From an uncultured Bacteroidales bacterium (lineage in GTDB: Bacteria > Bacteroidota > Bacteroidia > Bacteroidales > UBA932), in NCBI GenBank assembly GCA_947305645.1, contig CAMZEC010000019.1, positions 1 to 38,023 of the forward strand: a DNA stretch of 38,023 bases, written 5' to 3'. How positions within the stretch are numbered: position 1 is the stretch's first letter; each line of letters begins with the position of its first letter. A model generated the notes under the pieces. The model worked only from the letters and a program-made list of their open reading frames with translations, did no database searches and was not told where the DNA came from. Position numbers and translations under genes: made by a program. Below are positions 1 through 7,357 of the stretch, piece after piece.

Positions 1-328
1 CATTATGCGCCGGCAAACGCATAATACAGAATATTATCAGGCTATCAGACAACTTCAATCTAAGCGGCTCCTTTAAATTCCTGACGGGCAATTGATACGT
101 ACCGTCTCAAATCAGAATGTTGCGCTTACCCTATTTCTCTGAAAAAGTAATTTGATGCCTGGCCATGGCCTGTACATCGTTATAGAAGTTTGTCTCATAG
201 GTCCGTTGTCCATCCTGATCAAGTGATCCGGCTACCAGCCGGAAGGGTGTTTATTGTCTGCTCCAAGGTCAATCGAGCAAAAAGATGTATATTAGTGCTC
301 AATTTATTTGGAATTCAACATAGAGGAA
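1..328. other. Gene-poor left edge
   Basis: No gene can be supported here. Two details stand out. Bases 2-9 and 18-25 form a perfect 8-bp inverted repeat with an 8-base loop, without a T-tract on the visible side. On the minus strand, 250 down to 131 is an open frame of 39 codons ending in TAG. Its translation is protein-like in composition (it begins TPFRLVAGSLDQDGQRTYE) but has no start codon and I do not recognise it. It may be the tail of a decayed gene. Confidence 0.4.
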
Positions 329-982
329 TTATTCCTCCCCGATGACCCAGACGAGAACGTGGCGGTCAAAGGTGATGTACTCAAGTTTCAGCTCCTCTTC
401 GTAGCCGTCCTTGTTCACGAATGTGGCATCCAGCTCGCCTTCCTTGCGGGGACGCACGGCCTCTATTTCAATCTGCTCGGCAAAATCGACGTGGTACTGC
501 GACATCTTCTTGTAAACAGCCTCTTTGGCGCACCAGTAAATGGCCAGCTGGGTACGGCGGTCGTCAGCATCGTCGTCGAGTTCCTCGATTTCTTCTTCCG
601 ACAGGGCTTTCTTTTCTACGGCGCTGAAGTCGCGGTCCAGTGACTCGCAGTCTATACCGACTTCTTCCACGTCGTTGAGAATTACAGCCACGTACTTGTC
701 TGTATGGGTGATGCTGATATTGATAGCGTTGTTCTCGATGTAAGGCTTGCCGTTGTCGTGGTGGCTGAGATAAACCTTTTCTTCGAACATGACGTCAAGG
801 AGTGCACGCACTGCAAGCTTCTGCTTGCGCATGGATTCACTCTTTATGTATGAAATTTCCTCGAGTTCGTCGGAGGGGATGGAGGTGAGAGCGCGAAGTT
901 CAGCTTCCGTCTCGGTAATTTGCCAGACGCCTATCCGCGAGTGATAGTCGTCATCAAGATCTTTTTGTAGATAAAGTGCCAT
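329..982 (-). CDS. 4'-phosphopantetheinyl transferase superfamily protein
   Basis: Predicted Sfp/AcpS-type enzyme of 217 residues that moves the phosphopantetheine arm of coenzyme A onto a serine of acyl or peptidyl carrier proteins in the cytoplasm. The family signatures are visible: GIDCE at residues 109-113, giving the metal-binding Asp111 and Glu113, and WCAKEAVYK at 150-158 with Glu154 and Lys158. A substrate-facing segment, NISITHTDKY, starts near residue 88. The ATG at 982 is chosen because it lies 17 bases below a TAnnTTTG promoter box. The frame stays open further upstream, but that extension runs through the divergent promoter region and into malate dehydrogenase. Whether it serves fatty-acid ACP or a secondary pathway cannot be told from sequence. 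Confidence 0.88.
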   Translation of the reverse strand: MALYLQKDLDDDYHSRIGVWQITETEAELRALTSIPSDELEEISYIKSESMRKQKLAVRALLDVMFEEKVYLSHHDNGKPYIENNAINISITHTDKYVAVILNDVEEVGIDCESLDRDFSAVEKKALSEEEIEELDDDADDRRTQLAIYWCAKEAVYKKMSQYHVDFAEQIEIEAVRPRKEGELDATFVNKDGYEEELKLEYITFDRHVLVWVIGEE

Positions 983-999
983 AAATAGGTATAACGCAA

Positions 1000-1007
1000 C
1001 AAAGATA
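1000..1007 (-). promoter_or_regulatory. Bacteroidota -7 box for the phosphopantetheinyl transferase gene
   Basis: The minus strand reads TATCTTTG, matching the TAnnTTTG element. A TTGC lies 17 bases upstream at 1025-1028 as a possible -33 element. The start codon follows 17 bases downstream. Confidence 0.6.
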
Positions 1008-1037
1008 GTGATTATTTTTATTATGCAAGAAAATTTG

Positions 1038-1045
1038 TAATTTTG
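1038..1045 (+). promoter_or_regulatory. Bacteroidota -7 box for malate dehydrogenase
   Basis: TAATTTTG matches TAnnTTTG. The ATG of the dehydrogenase is 35 bases downstream, leaving a normal leader. The element is divergent to the promoter at 1000-1007, so the two genes share a short regulatory interval. Confidence 0.55.
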
Positions 1046-1080
1046 CCGCGCCTTTTGACGAACCATATTATTAAAAAGAT

Positions 1081-2073
1081 ATGAAGTATTTGACAAACGA
1101 AAAATTGACCATCGTAGGCGCCGGCGGAATGATCGGCTCCAACATGGCACAGACCGCTCTCATGCTCGGTCTCACTCCCAACATCTGCCTTTACGATATC
1201 TATGAGCCCGGTGTTCACGGAGTAGCAGAGGAAATTTATCATTGCGCTTTCGAAGGTGCCAACGTTACCTGGACCGTCGATCCCGCCGTTGCATTCAAAG
1301 ACGCAAAATTCATCATTTCTTCCGGTGGCGCTCCCCGCAAGGAGGGTATGACCCGCGAAGACCTGCTCAAGGGCAATTGCCAGATTGCCGCAGAGTTCGG
1401 CGACCTCATCAAGAAGTACTGCCCCGATGTCAAGCACGTTGTCGTTATCTTCAATCCCGCTGACGTTACGGCTCTTACCGCTCTCATCCACTCCGGATTG
1501 AAGCCTAACCAGCTTACCTCTCTTGCAGCCCTGGACAGCACCCGTCTCCAGGAGGCTCTCGCCGCAGAGTTCGGCGTACAGCAGTGCAAGGTTACCGGCG
1601 CACACACTTACGGCGGTCACGGTGAGGCTATGGCGGTATTCGCCAGCGAAGCTCTCATCGACGGCACCCCTCTGGCAGAGAAGAAACTCTCCGCAGAGCG
1701 CTGGGCAGAGATCAAGCACGCCACCGTACAGGGCGGCTCCAACATCATCAAGCTCCGTGGCCGCAGCTCCTTCCAGAGCCCTGCCTACCAGGCTGTGAAG
1801 ATGATCGAGGCCGCAATGGGCGGCGCCAAGTTCACCTGGCCCGCAGGCTGCTATGTTAACGCTCCCGAGCTCGGCTACCAGAACGTCATGATGGCCATGC
1901 CGACCGTCATCGACGCCGAGGGCGTCCACTACACCGCTCCCAAGGGCACCGCAGCAGAAATGGCCGACCTCCAGGCATCTTACGAGCACCTCTGCAAGAT
2001 GCGCGACGAGATCGTCAGCCTTGGAATCGTTCCTCCCGTCGCAGACTGGAAGAAGGAGAATCCGAACCTGTAA
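1081..2073 (+). CDS. mdh: Malate dehydrogenase (NAD)
   Basis: Interconverts malate and oxaloacetate with NAD in the cytoplasm, in the TCA or reductive succinate branch. The 330-residue product is a full-length lactate/malate dehydrogenase. It has the Rossmann motif VGAGGMIG at residues 12-19, the dinucleotide-binding acidic end of strand 2 (Asp39), the substrate Arg86 in GGAPRKEG, the LDSTR motif with Asp152 and Arg155, and the proton-relay His180 in YGGHGEAM. The sequence type (GGMIGSN) is the one usual in Bacteroidales. It has its own promoter and a strong terminator, so it appears monocistronic. Confidence 0.96.
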   Translation: MKYLTNEKLTIVGAGGMIGSNMAQTALMLGLTPNICLYDIYEPGVHGVAEEIYHCAFEGANVTWTVDPAVAFKDAKFIISSGGAPRKEGMTREDLLKGNCQIAAEFGDLIKKYCPDVKHVVVIFNPADVTALTALIHSGLKPNQLTSLAALDSTRLQEALAAEFGVQQCKVTGAHTYGGHGEAMAVFASEALIDGTPLAEKKLSAERWAEIKHATVQGGSNIIKLRGRSSFQSPAYQAVKMIEAAMGGAKFTWPAGCYVNAPELGYQNVMMAMPTVIDAEGVHYTAPKGTAAEMADLQASYEHLCKMRDEIVSLGIVPPVADWKKENPNL

Positions 2074-2094
2074 GATTACTTCTAAGCTTTATTT

Positions 2095-2125
2095 ACCGGG
2101 CCTGCTTTCACAGACCCGGTTTTTT
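2095..2125 (+). terminator. Rho-independent terminator after mdh
   Basis: A 10-bp stem with one C/A mismatch (2095-2104 with 2111-2120) and a 6-base loop is followed by a run of six T. It lies 21 bases after the mdh stop codon. Confidence 0.85.
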
Positions 2126-2127
2126 CT

Positions 2128-2135
2128 TATCTTTG
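2128..2135 (+). promoter_or_regulatory. -7 box 4 bases before a start codon
   Basis: TATCTTTG matches TAnnTTTG and directly follows the mdh terminator. Only four bases separate it from the ATG at 2140. Because this box is centred near -7, transcription should begin at or next to the A of the start codon. Confidence 0.6.
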
Positions 2136-2139
2136 CCAC

Positions 2140-2808
2140 ATGATCATAAACGCGCACAATATCCATAAGAGCTACGGTACGCTTGAGGTGCTGAAAGGTA
2201 TAGACCTGGAGGTGCCGCAGGGCGAGATTTTGTCCATTACGGGTGCCTCGGGGGCGGGCAAGACCACTCTCCTCCAGATACTCGGCACCCTCTCCACTCC
2301 GGATTCCGGCACCCTGGAAATCGACGGCAGCAAGGTGTTCGACGGCAGCGGCCGTTCCCTGAAGGGAGACGCGCTTGCGGCTTTTCGCGGCCGCAGGATA
2401 GGCTTCGTGTTCCAGGCCCACCACCTGCTGCCGGAGTTCACCGCCCAGGAAAACGTGATGATACCGGCATATATCGCCGGCCGCTCCAATCAGGCGGCAA
2501 AAGCGGACGCGCAGAGGCTGCTGGAGCTTGTGGGCCTGAAAGACCGCAGCACGCACAAGCCGTCGGAGCTCTCCGGCGGTGAGCAGCAACGCGTCGCCAT
2601 CGCCCGCGCGCTCGTAAACAGTCCAGCAGTGCTTTTTGCCGACGAGCCGACGGGTAACCTGGATTCGGCCACAAAGCAGGAAATCCATAAGCTGCTCTTC
2701 AGCTTGCGCGACACGCTTGGACAGACAATCGTTATCGTTACCCACGACCCCGAGCTTGCGGCATTGTGCGACCGCAGTCTGGTCATGAAGGACGGCCAGT
2801 TCGTTTGA
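2140..2808 (+). CDS. LolD-like ABC transporter ATP-binding protein
   Basis: ATP-binding subunit of the LolD/MacB-type subfamily, which powers lipoprotein release or export of small molecules from the inner membrane. The 222 residues contain Walker A GASGAGKT (35-42), the Q-loop Gln93, the signature LSGGEQQ (145-151), Walker B VLFADE (165-170) and the H-loop His203. The partner permease is not in the window. The next gene starts on a TTG overlapping this stop codon and encodes a MATE protein, an odd pairing for LolD. A LolD role is therefore likely by sequence type but not shown by context. Confidence 0.88.
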   Translation: MIINAHNIHKSYGTLEVLKGIDLEVPQGEILSITGASGAGKTTLLQILGTLSTPDSGTLEIDGSKVFDGSGRSLKGDALAAFRGRRIGFVFQAHHLLPEFTAQENVMIPAYIAGRSNQAAKADAQRLLELVGLKDRSTHKPSELSGGEQQRVAIARALVNSPAVLFADEPTGNLDSATKQEIHKLLFSLRDTLGQTIVIVTHDPELAALCDRSLVMKDGQFV

Positions 2809-4175
2809 GCTCCTCCAAAGACATATTGTTAGCGCGCCTGCGTGGCGGCGAACCCATGAGCGGTGGCCAGCAGCTCAGTCTTACGATGATGCTGGCCGTC
2901 CCCGCAATCCTGGCCCAGCTGTCCAGCGTGCTCATGCAGTACATAGACTTTGCGATGGTGGGGCATCTGGGGGCAAACCAGGCAGCCTCTATCGGCCTTG
3001 TATCGACCTGTATGTGGCTTTTCAACGGCTTCGCCATGGCAGTCGTGACGGGCTTTACGGTCCAGGTGGCCCATGCTTGCGGGGCCAAGGACTTCGGGCG
3101 TGCCCGCAACCTCCTGCGTCAAGGCTTGTCGAGCGCTGCGGCGTTCAGCCTGCTGCTGGGTCTCGCCGGAGTGCTCATCGGCGGGGCGCTCCCCGGCTGG
3201 CTCGGCGGCGCCGAGGAGATTCGTGCCGACGGAACGGCCTACTTCCGCATCTATGCGGGCTTTCTGCCAATCACTATGGCCGGGTACGCCGCCAGCGCCA
3301 TGGTTCAGTCCAGCGGCAACATGAAGGTGCCGAGCATGGTCTACATAGCCATGTGCGCCCTGGACGTTGTGTTCAACTATATCTTCATCTATTTGCTGGA
3401 CATGGGAGTGGAGGGGGCCGCATGGGGCTCCGGAATAGCCGAGACTCTCGCGTCCGTCTTCGGCATCTGGTACGCCCTCACCCGCTCTGAAGAGCTTAAG
3501 ATTACAGGCACCAAAGGCTCCTTCATACCGCCGCCGGCTACACGCAGGGCCGCTTTCAGGGTTACCGGGCCGCTGTGGCTGCAGAATATCGTGATGCGCG
3601 GGGCGTACGTCGCCAGCACGCTTATCGTTGCGCCTCTCGGCCCCGTGAGCATTGCCGCGAATGCCCTGGCGATTACCGCCGAAAGTTTCTGCTACATGCC
3701 GGGCTACGGCCTCGAGGAAGCGTCCACGACGCTGGTGGGGCAGAGCCTGGGTGCCAGCCGCCGCGACCTTGCCCGCCGTTTCGGGTGGACCACGATAGGC
3801 ATGGGCATGGCTATGATGTCGCTGCTGGCGGTGGCTATGTATGCCTTTGCGCCGCAGATGATGGGCATCATGAGCAACGATCCGGAAGTGGTGTCCCTTG
3901 GCGCCCGCGTACTGCGTATAGAGGCCTTCGCAGAAGCGTTTTACGCTGCTTCCATAGTTGGCTTCGGGGTGTGCGCCGGCGCCGGTCAGACCCTTGTTCC
4001 GACAATTCTCAACTTCGGAACGATGTGGGTCGTGCGCATAGGTTTGGCATTGATTTTGACGCCCCGTTACGGCCTGACAGGATACTGGATTGCCATGTGT
4101 ATAGAGCTCAGCTTCCGTGGCATCCTGTTCCTGGTCTATGTGCGCAGCAACCACTGGCTCAAGAAATGGGCCTAG
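2805..4175 (+). CDS. MATE family efflux transporter
   Basis: Cation-coupled multidrug and toxin extrusion protein of the inner membrane. It is 456 residues long with about twelve hydrophobic helices in two similar halves, the usual MATE size. I prefer the TTG at 2805 because it overlaps the TGA of the ABC gene (TTGA), which allows translational coupling, and because it gives the N-terminus KDILLARLRGGEPM, which resembles Bacteroidales MATE proteins; this is from memory. An ATG farther upstream at 2766 lies inside the ABC gene. The substrate is unknown. Confidence 0.88.
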   Translation: MSSSKDILLARLRGGEPMSGGQQLSLTMMLAVPAILAQLSSVLMQYIDFAMVGHLGANQAASIGLVSTCMWLFNGFAMAVVTGFTVQVAHACGAKDFGRARNLLRQGLSSAAAFSLLLGLAGVLIGGALPGWLGGAEEIRADGTAYFRIYAGFLPITMAGYAASAMVQSSGNMKVPSMVYIAMCALDVVFNYIFIYLLDMGVEGAAWGSGIAETLASVFGIWYALTRSEELKITGTKGSFIPPPATRRAAFRVTGPLWLQNIVMRGAYVASTLIVAPLGPVSIAANALAITAESFCYMPGYGLEEASTTLVGQSLGASRRDLARRFGWTTIGMGMAMMSLLAVAMYAFAPQMMGIMSNDPEVVSLGARVLRIEAFAEAFYAASIVGFGVCAGAGQTLVPTILNFGTMWVVRIGLALILTPRYGLTGYWIAMCIELSFRGILFLVYVRSNHWLKKWA

Positions 4176-4219
4176 GCTACGCCACTTTAGATAACAATTG
4201 CTAATTAGCGAAAAATTAG

Positions 4220-4227
4220 TAACTTTG
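4220..4227 (+). promoter_or_regulatory. -7 box 5 bases before a start codon
   Basis: TAACTTTG matches TAnnTTTG. TTGC at 4198-4201 lies 18 bases upstream and can serve as the -33 element. The ATG at 4233 follows after five bases, so the message is probably leaderless. Confidence 0.6.
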
Positions 4228-4232
4228 CCGCG

Positions 4233-5222
4233 ATGAGGCGCTTTGCATTCAACAGGAGGACCCTGAATTATGAAGAGCCGCACCAGCCAAGATGGCAGGC
4301 GGTTCTTCATTTTTTCGTGACCGCAACGGCAGCGGTTGCGGTGGTCGCCGTATTCTGTTGGATATGGTTCGTGAAGCTGGGCAATGACCTTCCCAAGACC
4401 GCCTTTCTCAAGAGGCAGAATGATGCGTGGCAGGCCCGCATGGAGGTCGTGCGTCACAAGCTGGATATTTATGAGACCACTCTCGACGGAATAGCGGCCC
4501 GCAACAACGAAGTGTACCGCTCGATCTTCGCACTTGACCCTGTGGTCGACAGCGTTTTCAGAGACAGCAGCGCAAACGCCATGAGCGCCCTGAACAGGCG
4601 TCTGGATTGGGTGCAGGCCCGTATCGACACCCAGCGGGTGGCAATGGGGCAGGTGGCTCTGGTGGCCAAGAAAGCAGGCGACATGGTATCCTGCATCCCT
4701 GCTGTTCCGCCCCTGCTGCCGAAAAAAGGAACCTACCATCTTTCGAGTCCTTTCGGTGTAAGGACGGACCCCGTTTACGGAGGCACGGCGAGGCATCAGG
4801 GCCAGGATTTCGCATCCAAGATAGGCAACCCTGTCTATGCAACCGGCGACGGTGTGGTGGAAAAAGTGGATTTCAAACACACCGGATATGGCAACGAGGT
4901 GATAATAGACCACGGCTTCGGATACAAAACCCGATACGCACATCTGAACACAGTGGACGTTGGAGTCGGACAGGCGCTTCACCGTGGCGATAAAGTGGGA
5001 GAAATAGGCAAGTCCGGCAAATCCACCGGGCCTCACCTGCACTTCGAGGTGCTGTACAAAGGCAACGCGGTCAACCCCATGAGTTTCATGGATATGAACA
5101 TGCCGGTAGAAGAGTATAAAGCAATGATAGCCAAGCGAAAGAAAGAGAACGAGGGGGCGCGTCCCACGGTTTCCGCATTAGGCGACAGACAGAAGAAACA
5201 AGGCACGAATGGGCGCAGGTAA
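4233..5222 (+). CDS. M23 family metallopeptidase (membrane-anchored), first of a tandem pair
   Basis: Predicted peptidoglycan endopeptidase or cell-division/cell-shape factor facing the periplasm. The 329 residues have a short cytoplasmic N-terminus, one membrane helix at about 24-48, a helical region at 60-150 and a C-terminal LytM domain. The zinc ligands are intact: His188 and Asp192 in RHQGQD, and His270 in GPHLHFE, with His268 and His237 (RYAHL) as catalytic histidines. An intact active site argues for a real hydrolase rather than an activator. The last 14 bases overlap the next gene, which encodes a second protein of the same layout, so the two probably act together. Confidence 0.9.
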   Translation: MRRFAFNRRTLNYEEPHQPRWQAVLHFFVTATAAVAVVAVFCWIWFVKLGNDLPKTAFLKRQNDAWQARMEVVRHKLDIYETTLDGIAARNNEVYRSIFALDPVVDSVFRDSSANAMSALNRRLDWVQARIDTQRVAMGQVALVAKKAGDMVSCIPAVPPLLPKKGTYHLSSPFGVRTDPVYGGTARHQGQDFASKIGNPVYATGDGVVEKVDFKHTGYGNEVIIDHGFGYKTRYAHLNTVDVGVGQALHRGDKVGEIGKSGKSTGPHLHFEVLYKGNAVNPMSFMDMNMPVEEYKAMIAKRKKENEGARPTVSALGDRQKKQGTNGRR

Positions 5223-6162
5223 ATACGAATTCGACTTGCGTAACTTCAATATTCGCGAGGCAGGCGGCCGTATCACCAGGGCCGTCTGGAGAGCCGTGAA
5301 ATTCGTGCTTTCCGTGCTGTCCCTGGCCATAGTTACATACACCATTGTCTGCCTGTTCTACAGTACCGAAGAAGAGAAAGCGCTTAAGGCGGAGAACAAA
5401 GCCTACGAGGATCTCTACCCTGCGCTTCCCCGGAAGCTTTACCACATAGGCACCGATCTGGAGAAACTCTCCAAAACAGATGATGTGATTTACGAGGATA
5501 TTTTCCATGCAGACCCGCCCGCAGACGACCCTATGTCTTCTCTGAGCATCTTCTTCGGCAGTGACTCCATTCCCGACTCCAAGCTGGTTTTCTACACTGC
5601 ACACAAGGCCGACCGCCTTACCGCGGACGCCGCTAAAGTGGACAGTCTGTTCCGGAATATAGTAACCATCTTACAGCAAGATAATTATGTAATGCCGCCC
5701 ATGGAGCTGCCGCTGAAAAGTATAAGCTATACCCAGACCGGAGCAGGGGTGGGCGAAAAAATAAATCCGTTTTACACAACTCCGGCCCGGCACAACGGGG
5801 TCGATTTCATGGTTTCCCAGGGCACGCCGGTCCTGGCCCCGGCCCCCGGAACCGTCACTGCGGTCACCCGCTCAAGGAAGGGTGAAGGTAATACCATAAC
5901 GCTCACACACAAAGGTGGTTACACTACCAGATACGCTCACCTGACAGACATCTTCGTTTCCCGCGGGCAAAGCGTCAAAAAAGGTGCCCGTATAGCCACC
6001 GCCGGCATGTCCGGAAACGCCTATGCTCCTCACCTTCACTACGAGGTAAGACGGGACAGCACGGTGCTTGATCCGCTCAACTATATCTTCGCTTCCGTTA
6101 CTCCGGAAGACTACACCAACATGGTCTATATGGCACAGCACACAAAGCAATCAATGGATTAA
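5209..6162 (+). CDS. M23 family metallopeptidase (membrane-anchored), second of a tandem pair
   Basis: Paralogue-like neighbour of the preceding peptidase with the same design: one membrane helix at about 32-51, a charged helical linker, and a LytM domain near residues 185-285. The zinc and catalytic residues are present: His195 and Asp199 in RHNGVD, His244 in RYAHL, and His275 and His277 in APHLHYE. It is 317 residues long. Its start codon lies within the end of the first gene, so translation is probably coupled. The two differ enough in the linker to suggest divided roles rather than a recent duplication. Confidence 0.9.
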   Translation: MGAGKYEFDLRNFNIREAGGRITRAVWRAVKFVLSVLSLAIVTYTIVCLFYSTEEEKALKAENKAYEDLYPALPRKLYHIGTDLEKLSKTDDVIYEDIFHADPPADDPMSSLSIFFGSDSIPDSKLVFYTAHKADRLTADAAKVDSLFRNIVTILQQDNYVMPPMELPLKSISYTQTGAGVGEKINPFYTTPARHNGVDFMVSQGTPVLAPAPGTVTAVTRSRKGEGNTITLTHKGGYTTRYAHLTDIFVSRGQSVKKGARIATAGMSGNAYAPHLHYEVRRDSTVLDPLNYIFASVTPEDYTNMVYMAQHTKQSMD

Positions 6163-6166
6163 CAAT

Positions 6167-6484
6167 ATGGAAAAACTCTACTACACCATCAGCGAAACCG
6201 CAGAACTGCTCGGGGAGTCCGTTTCCCTAGTCCGTTTCTGGTCCAATTCTTTCCCTAAGCTGATTAAGCCCAGGCGTACCGCAAAGGGCAACCGGCAGTT
6301 TACGGCTGCCGACATCGACGTGCTGAAGCAGATTCACTACCTTGTAAAGGACAAAGGCCTGACCCTCGAAGGTGCAGGAAAGCAGATCGAAGCCGGAAAA
6401 TCATCGGTAAGCAACTCCGTTAAAGCCATAGATTCGCTCAAGGAAATCAGGGCTCAACTAATGGAAATAAAAAATACGTTATAA
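6167..6484 (+). CDS. MerR-type transcriptional regulator, short
   Basis: A 105-residue protein beginning with a winged helix-turn-helix of the MerR superfamily: the YYTISETAELLGESVSLVR segment at residues 5-23, then a wing with KPRRTAKGNRQFT, then a helix with the typical VLKQIHYLVKDKG. The C-terminus after residue 75 is a short helix with no effector domain or metal-binding cysteines. The gene starts five bases after the second M23 peptidase and is co-transcribed with it. Such short MerR-like proteins next to M23 peptidases are common in Bacteroidales, to my knowledge. The target is unknown. Confidence 0.85.
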   Translation: MEKLYYTISETAELLGESVSLVRFWSNSFPKLIKPRRTAKGNRQFTAADIDVLKQIHYLVKDKGLTLEGAGKQIEAGKSSVSNSVKAIDSLKEIRAQLMEIKNTL

Positions 6485-6496
6485 CAAAATAATTGC

Positions 6497-6504
6497 TACC
6501 TTTG
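6497..6504 (+). promoter_or_regulatory. Bacteroidota -7 box at the head of the long operon
   Basis: TACCTTTG matches TAnnTTTG, 31 bases before the ATG at 6536. It is the last clear promoter box seen before the tRNA gene at 22.9 kb, so it may drive the whole co-directional run, although internal promoters cannot be excluded by eye. Confidence 0.6.
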
Positions 6505-6535
6505 CATTTCTTTAGAAAAATTATAGTATCAACAT

Positions 6536-7357
6536 ATGGCCGCAACTAAGAAAACAAAGAAAATCGGAACCCCGATTGACGAACGCGAAACCTTCGTTTC
6601 CCTGCAGAAAAATTTTGCAGATTCCGAGTCTAATACCGAAGAAAAACTTAAGATCCTTTACGACCTGCAGAACGCAGACAACGAGATAGAGAAGCTGGTC
6701 CAGCTGCGCGGTGAGCTCCCCGCAGAAGTTGCCGCCCTCGAAGCAGAGGTTGACGGCTGCAACGCCAGGATTAACAGTATCGAGGAAGTCATAGCCCAGT
6801 ACAACCAGAATATCGACGCTATGAACGATGATATCGTGAGCCTCGACGCAGAGATTGAGAAGTATCGCAAGCAGCTGGAGAAAATCTCCAACAGCCGCGA
6901 GTTCGACTCCATCAACAAGGAGCTCGAGAATCTCGGAATCCTCCGCAAGATCGACGAGAAGAAGATCGGCGAGTCCCGCGAGGCTATTGCGGAGAACAAG
7001 GCTACCATCCAGCGCGTTCAGGAGAAGCTTGAGGTGCTCGGTATCGACCTTGACGCAAAGAAGGAAGAGCTGGCCGTCATCGTGGAGTCCACCGCCAAGG
7101 AGGAGAAGGCCCTCGTGAAGAAGCGCGAAGAATTGGCAGAACTGCTCGACGAGCGCACCATCAGCGCATACGACCGTATCCGCGCCAGCGTGCACAATCA
7201 CCTTGCCGTGGTTACCGTGTTCAACGGCGACTCTTGCGGCGGCTGCTTCAATACCATTACCCCACAACGTCTCATCGACATTGCTTCCGGCAAACGGCTT
7301 GTGATCTGCGAGCACTGCGGGCGCATCGTCGTTGCGACGCCCCAGAAAGCTGAATAA
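6536..7357 (+). CDS. Zinc-ribbon coiled-coil protein (C4-type, zf-RING_7-like)
   Basis: The 273-residue protein has a Lys-rich N-terminus, a long heptad-like coiled coil from about residue 30 to 210, and a C-terminal C4 zinc ribbon with CGGC (Cys234, Cys237) and CEHC (Cys258, Cys261). This is the architecture of the COG1579 family, proposed to bind nucleic acid or act as an adaptor; its molecular role is not settled. The stop codon overlaps the start of dnaB (TAATG), which ties it to replication by position only. Confidence 0.87.
   Translation: MAATKKTKKIGTPIDERETFVSLQKNFADSESNTEEKLKILYDLQNADNEIEKLVQLRGELPAEVAALEAEVDGCNARINSIEEVIAQYNQNIDAMNDDIVSLDAEIEKYRKQLEKISNSREFDSINKELENLGILRKIDEKKIGESREAIAENKATIQRVQEKLEVLGIDLDAKKEELAVIVESTAKEEKALVKKREELAELLDERTISAYDRIRASVHNHLAVVTVFNGDSCGGCFNTITPQRLIDIASGKRLVICEHCGRIVVATPQKAE

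Noticed and set aside
2140..4175. The ABC ATPase and MATE genes as a single ABC exporter
   Set aside because: The second protein has the MATE fold and no ABC permease features; the genes are only translationally adjacent.
2829..5042. A 737-codon open frame on the minus strand
   Set aside because: It lies opposite the MATE and first M23 genes, has no recognisable domain, and is rich in His, Arg and Gly as antisense frames of GC-rich genes are.
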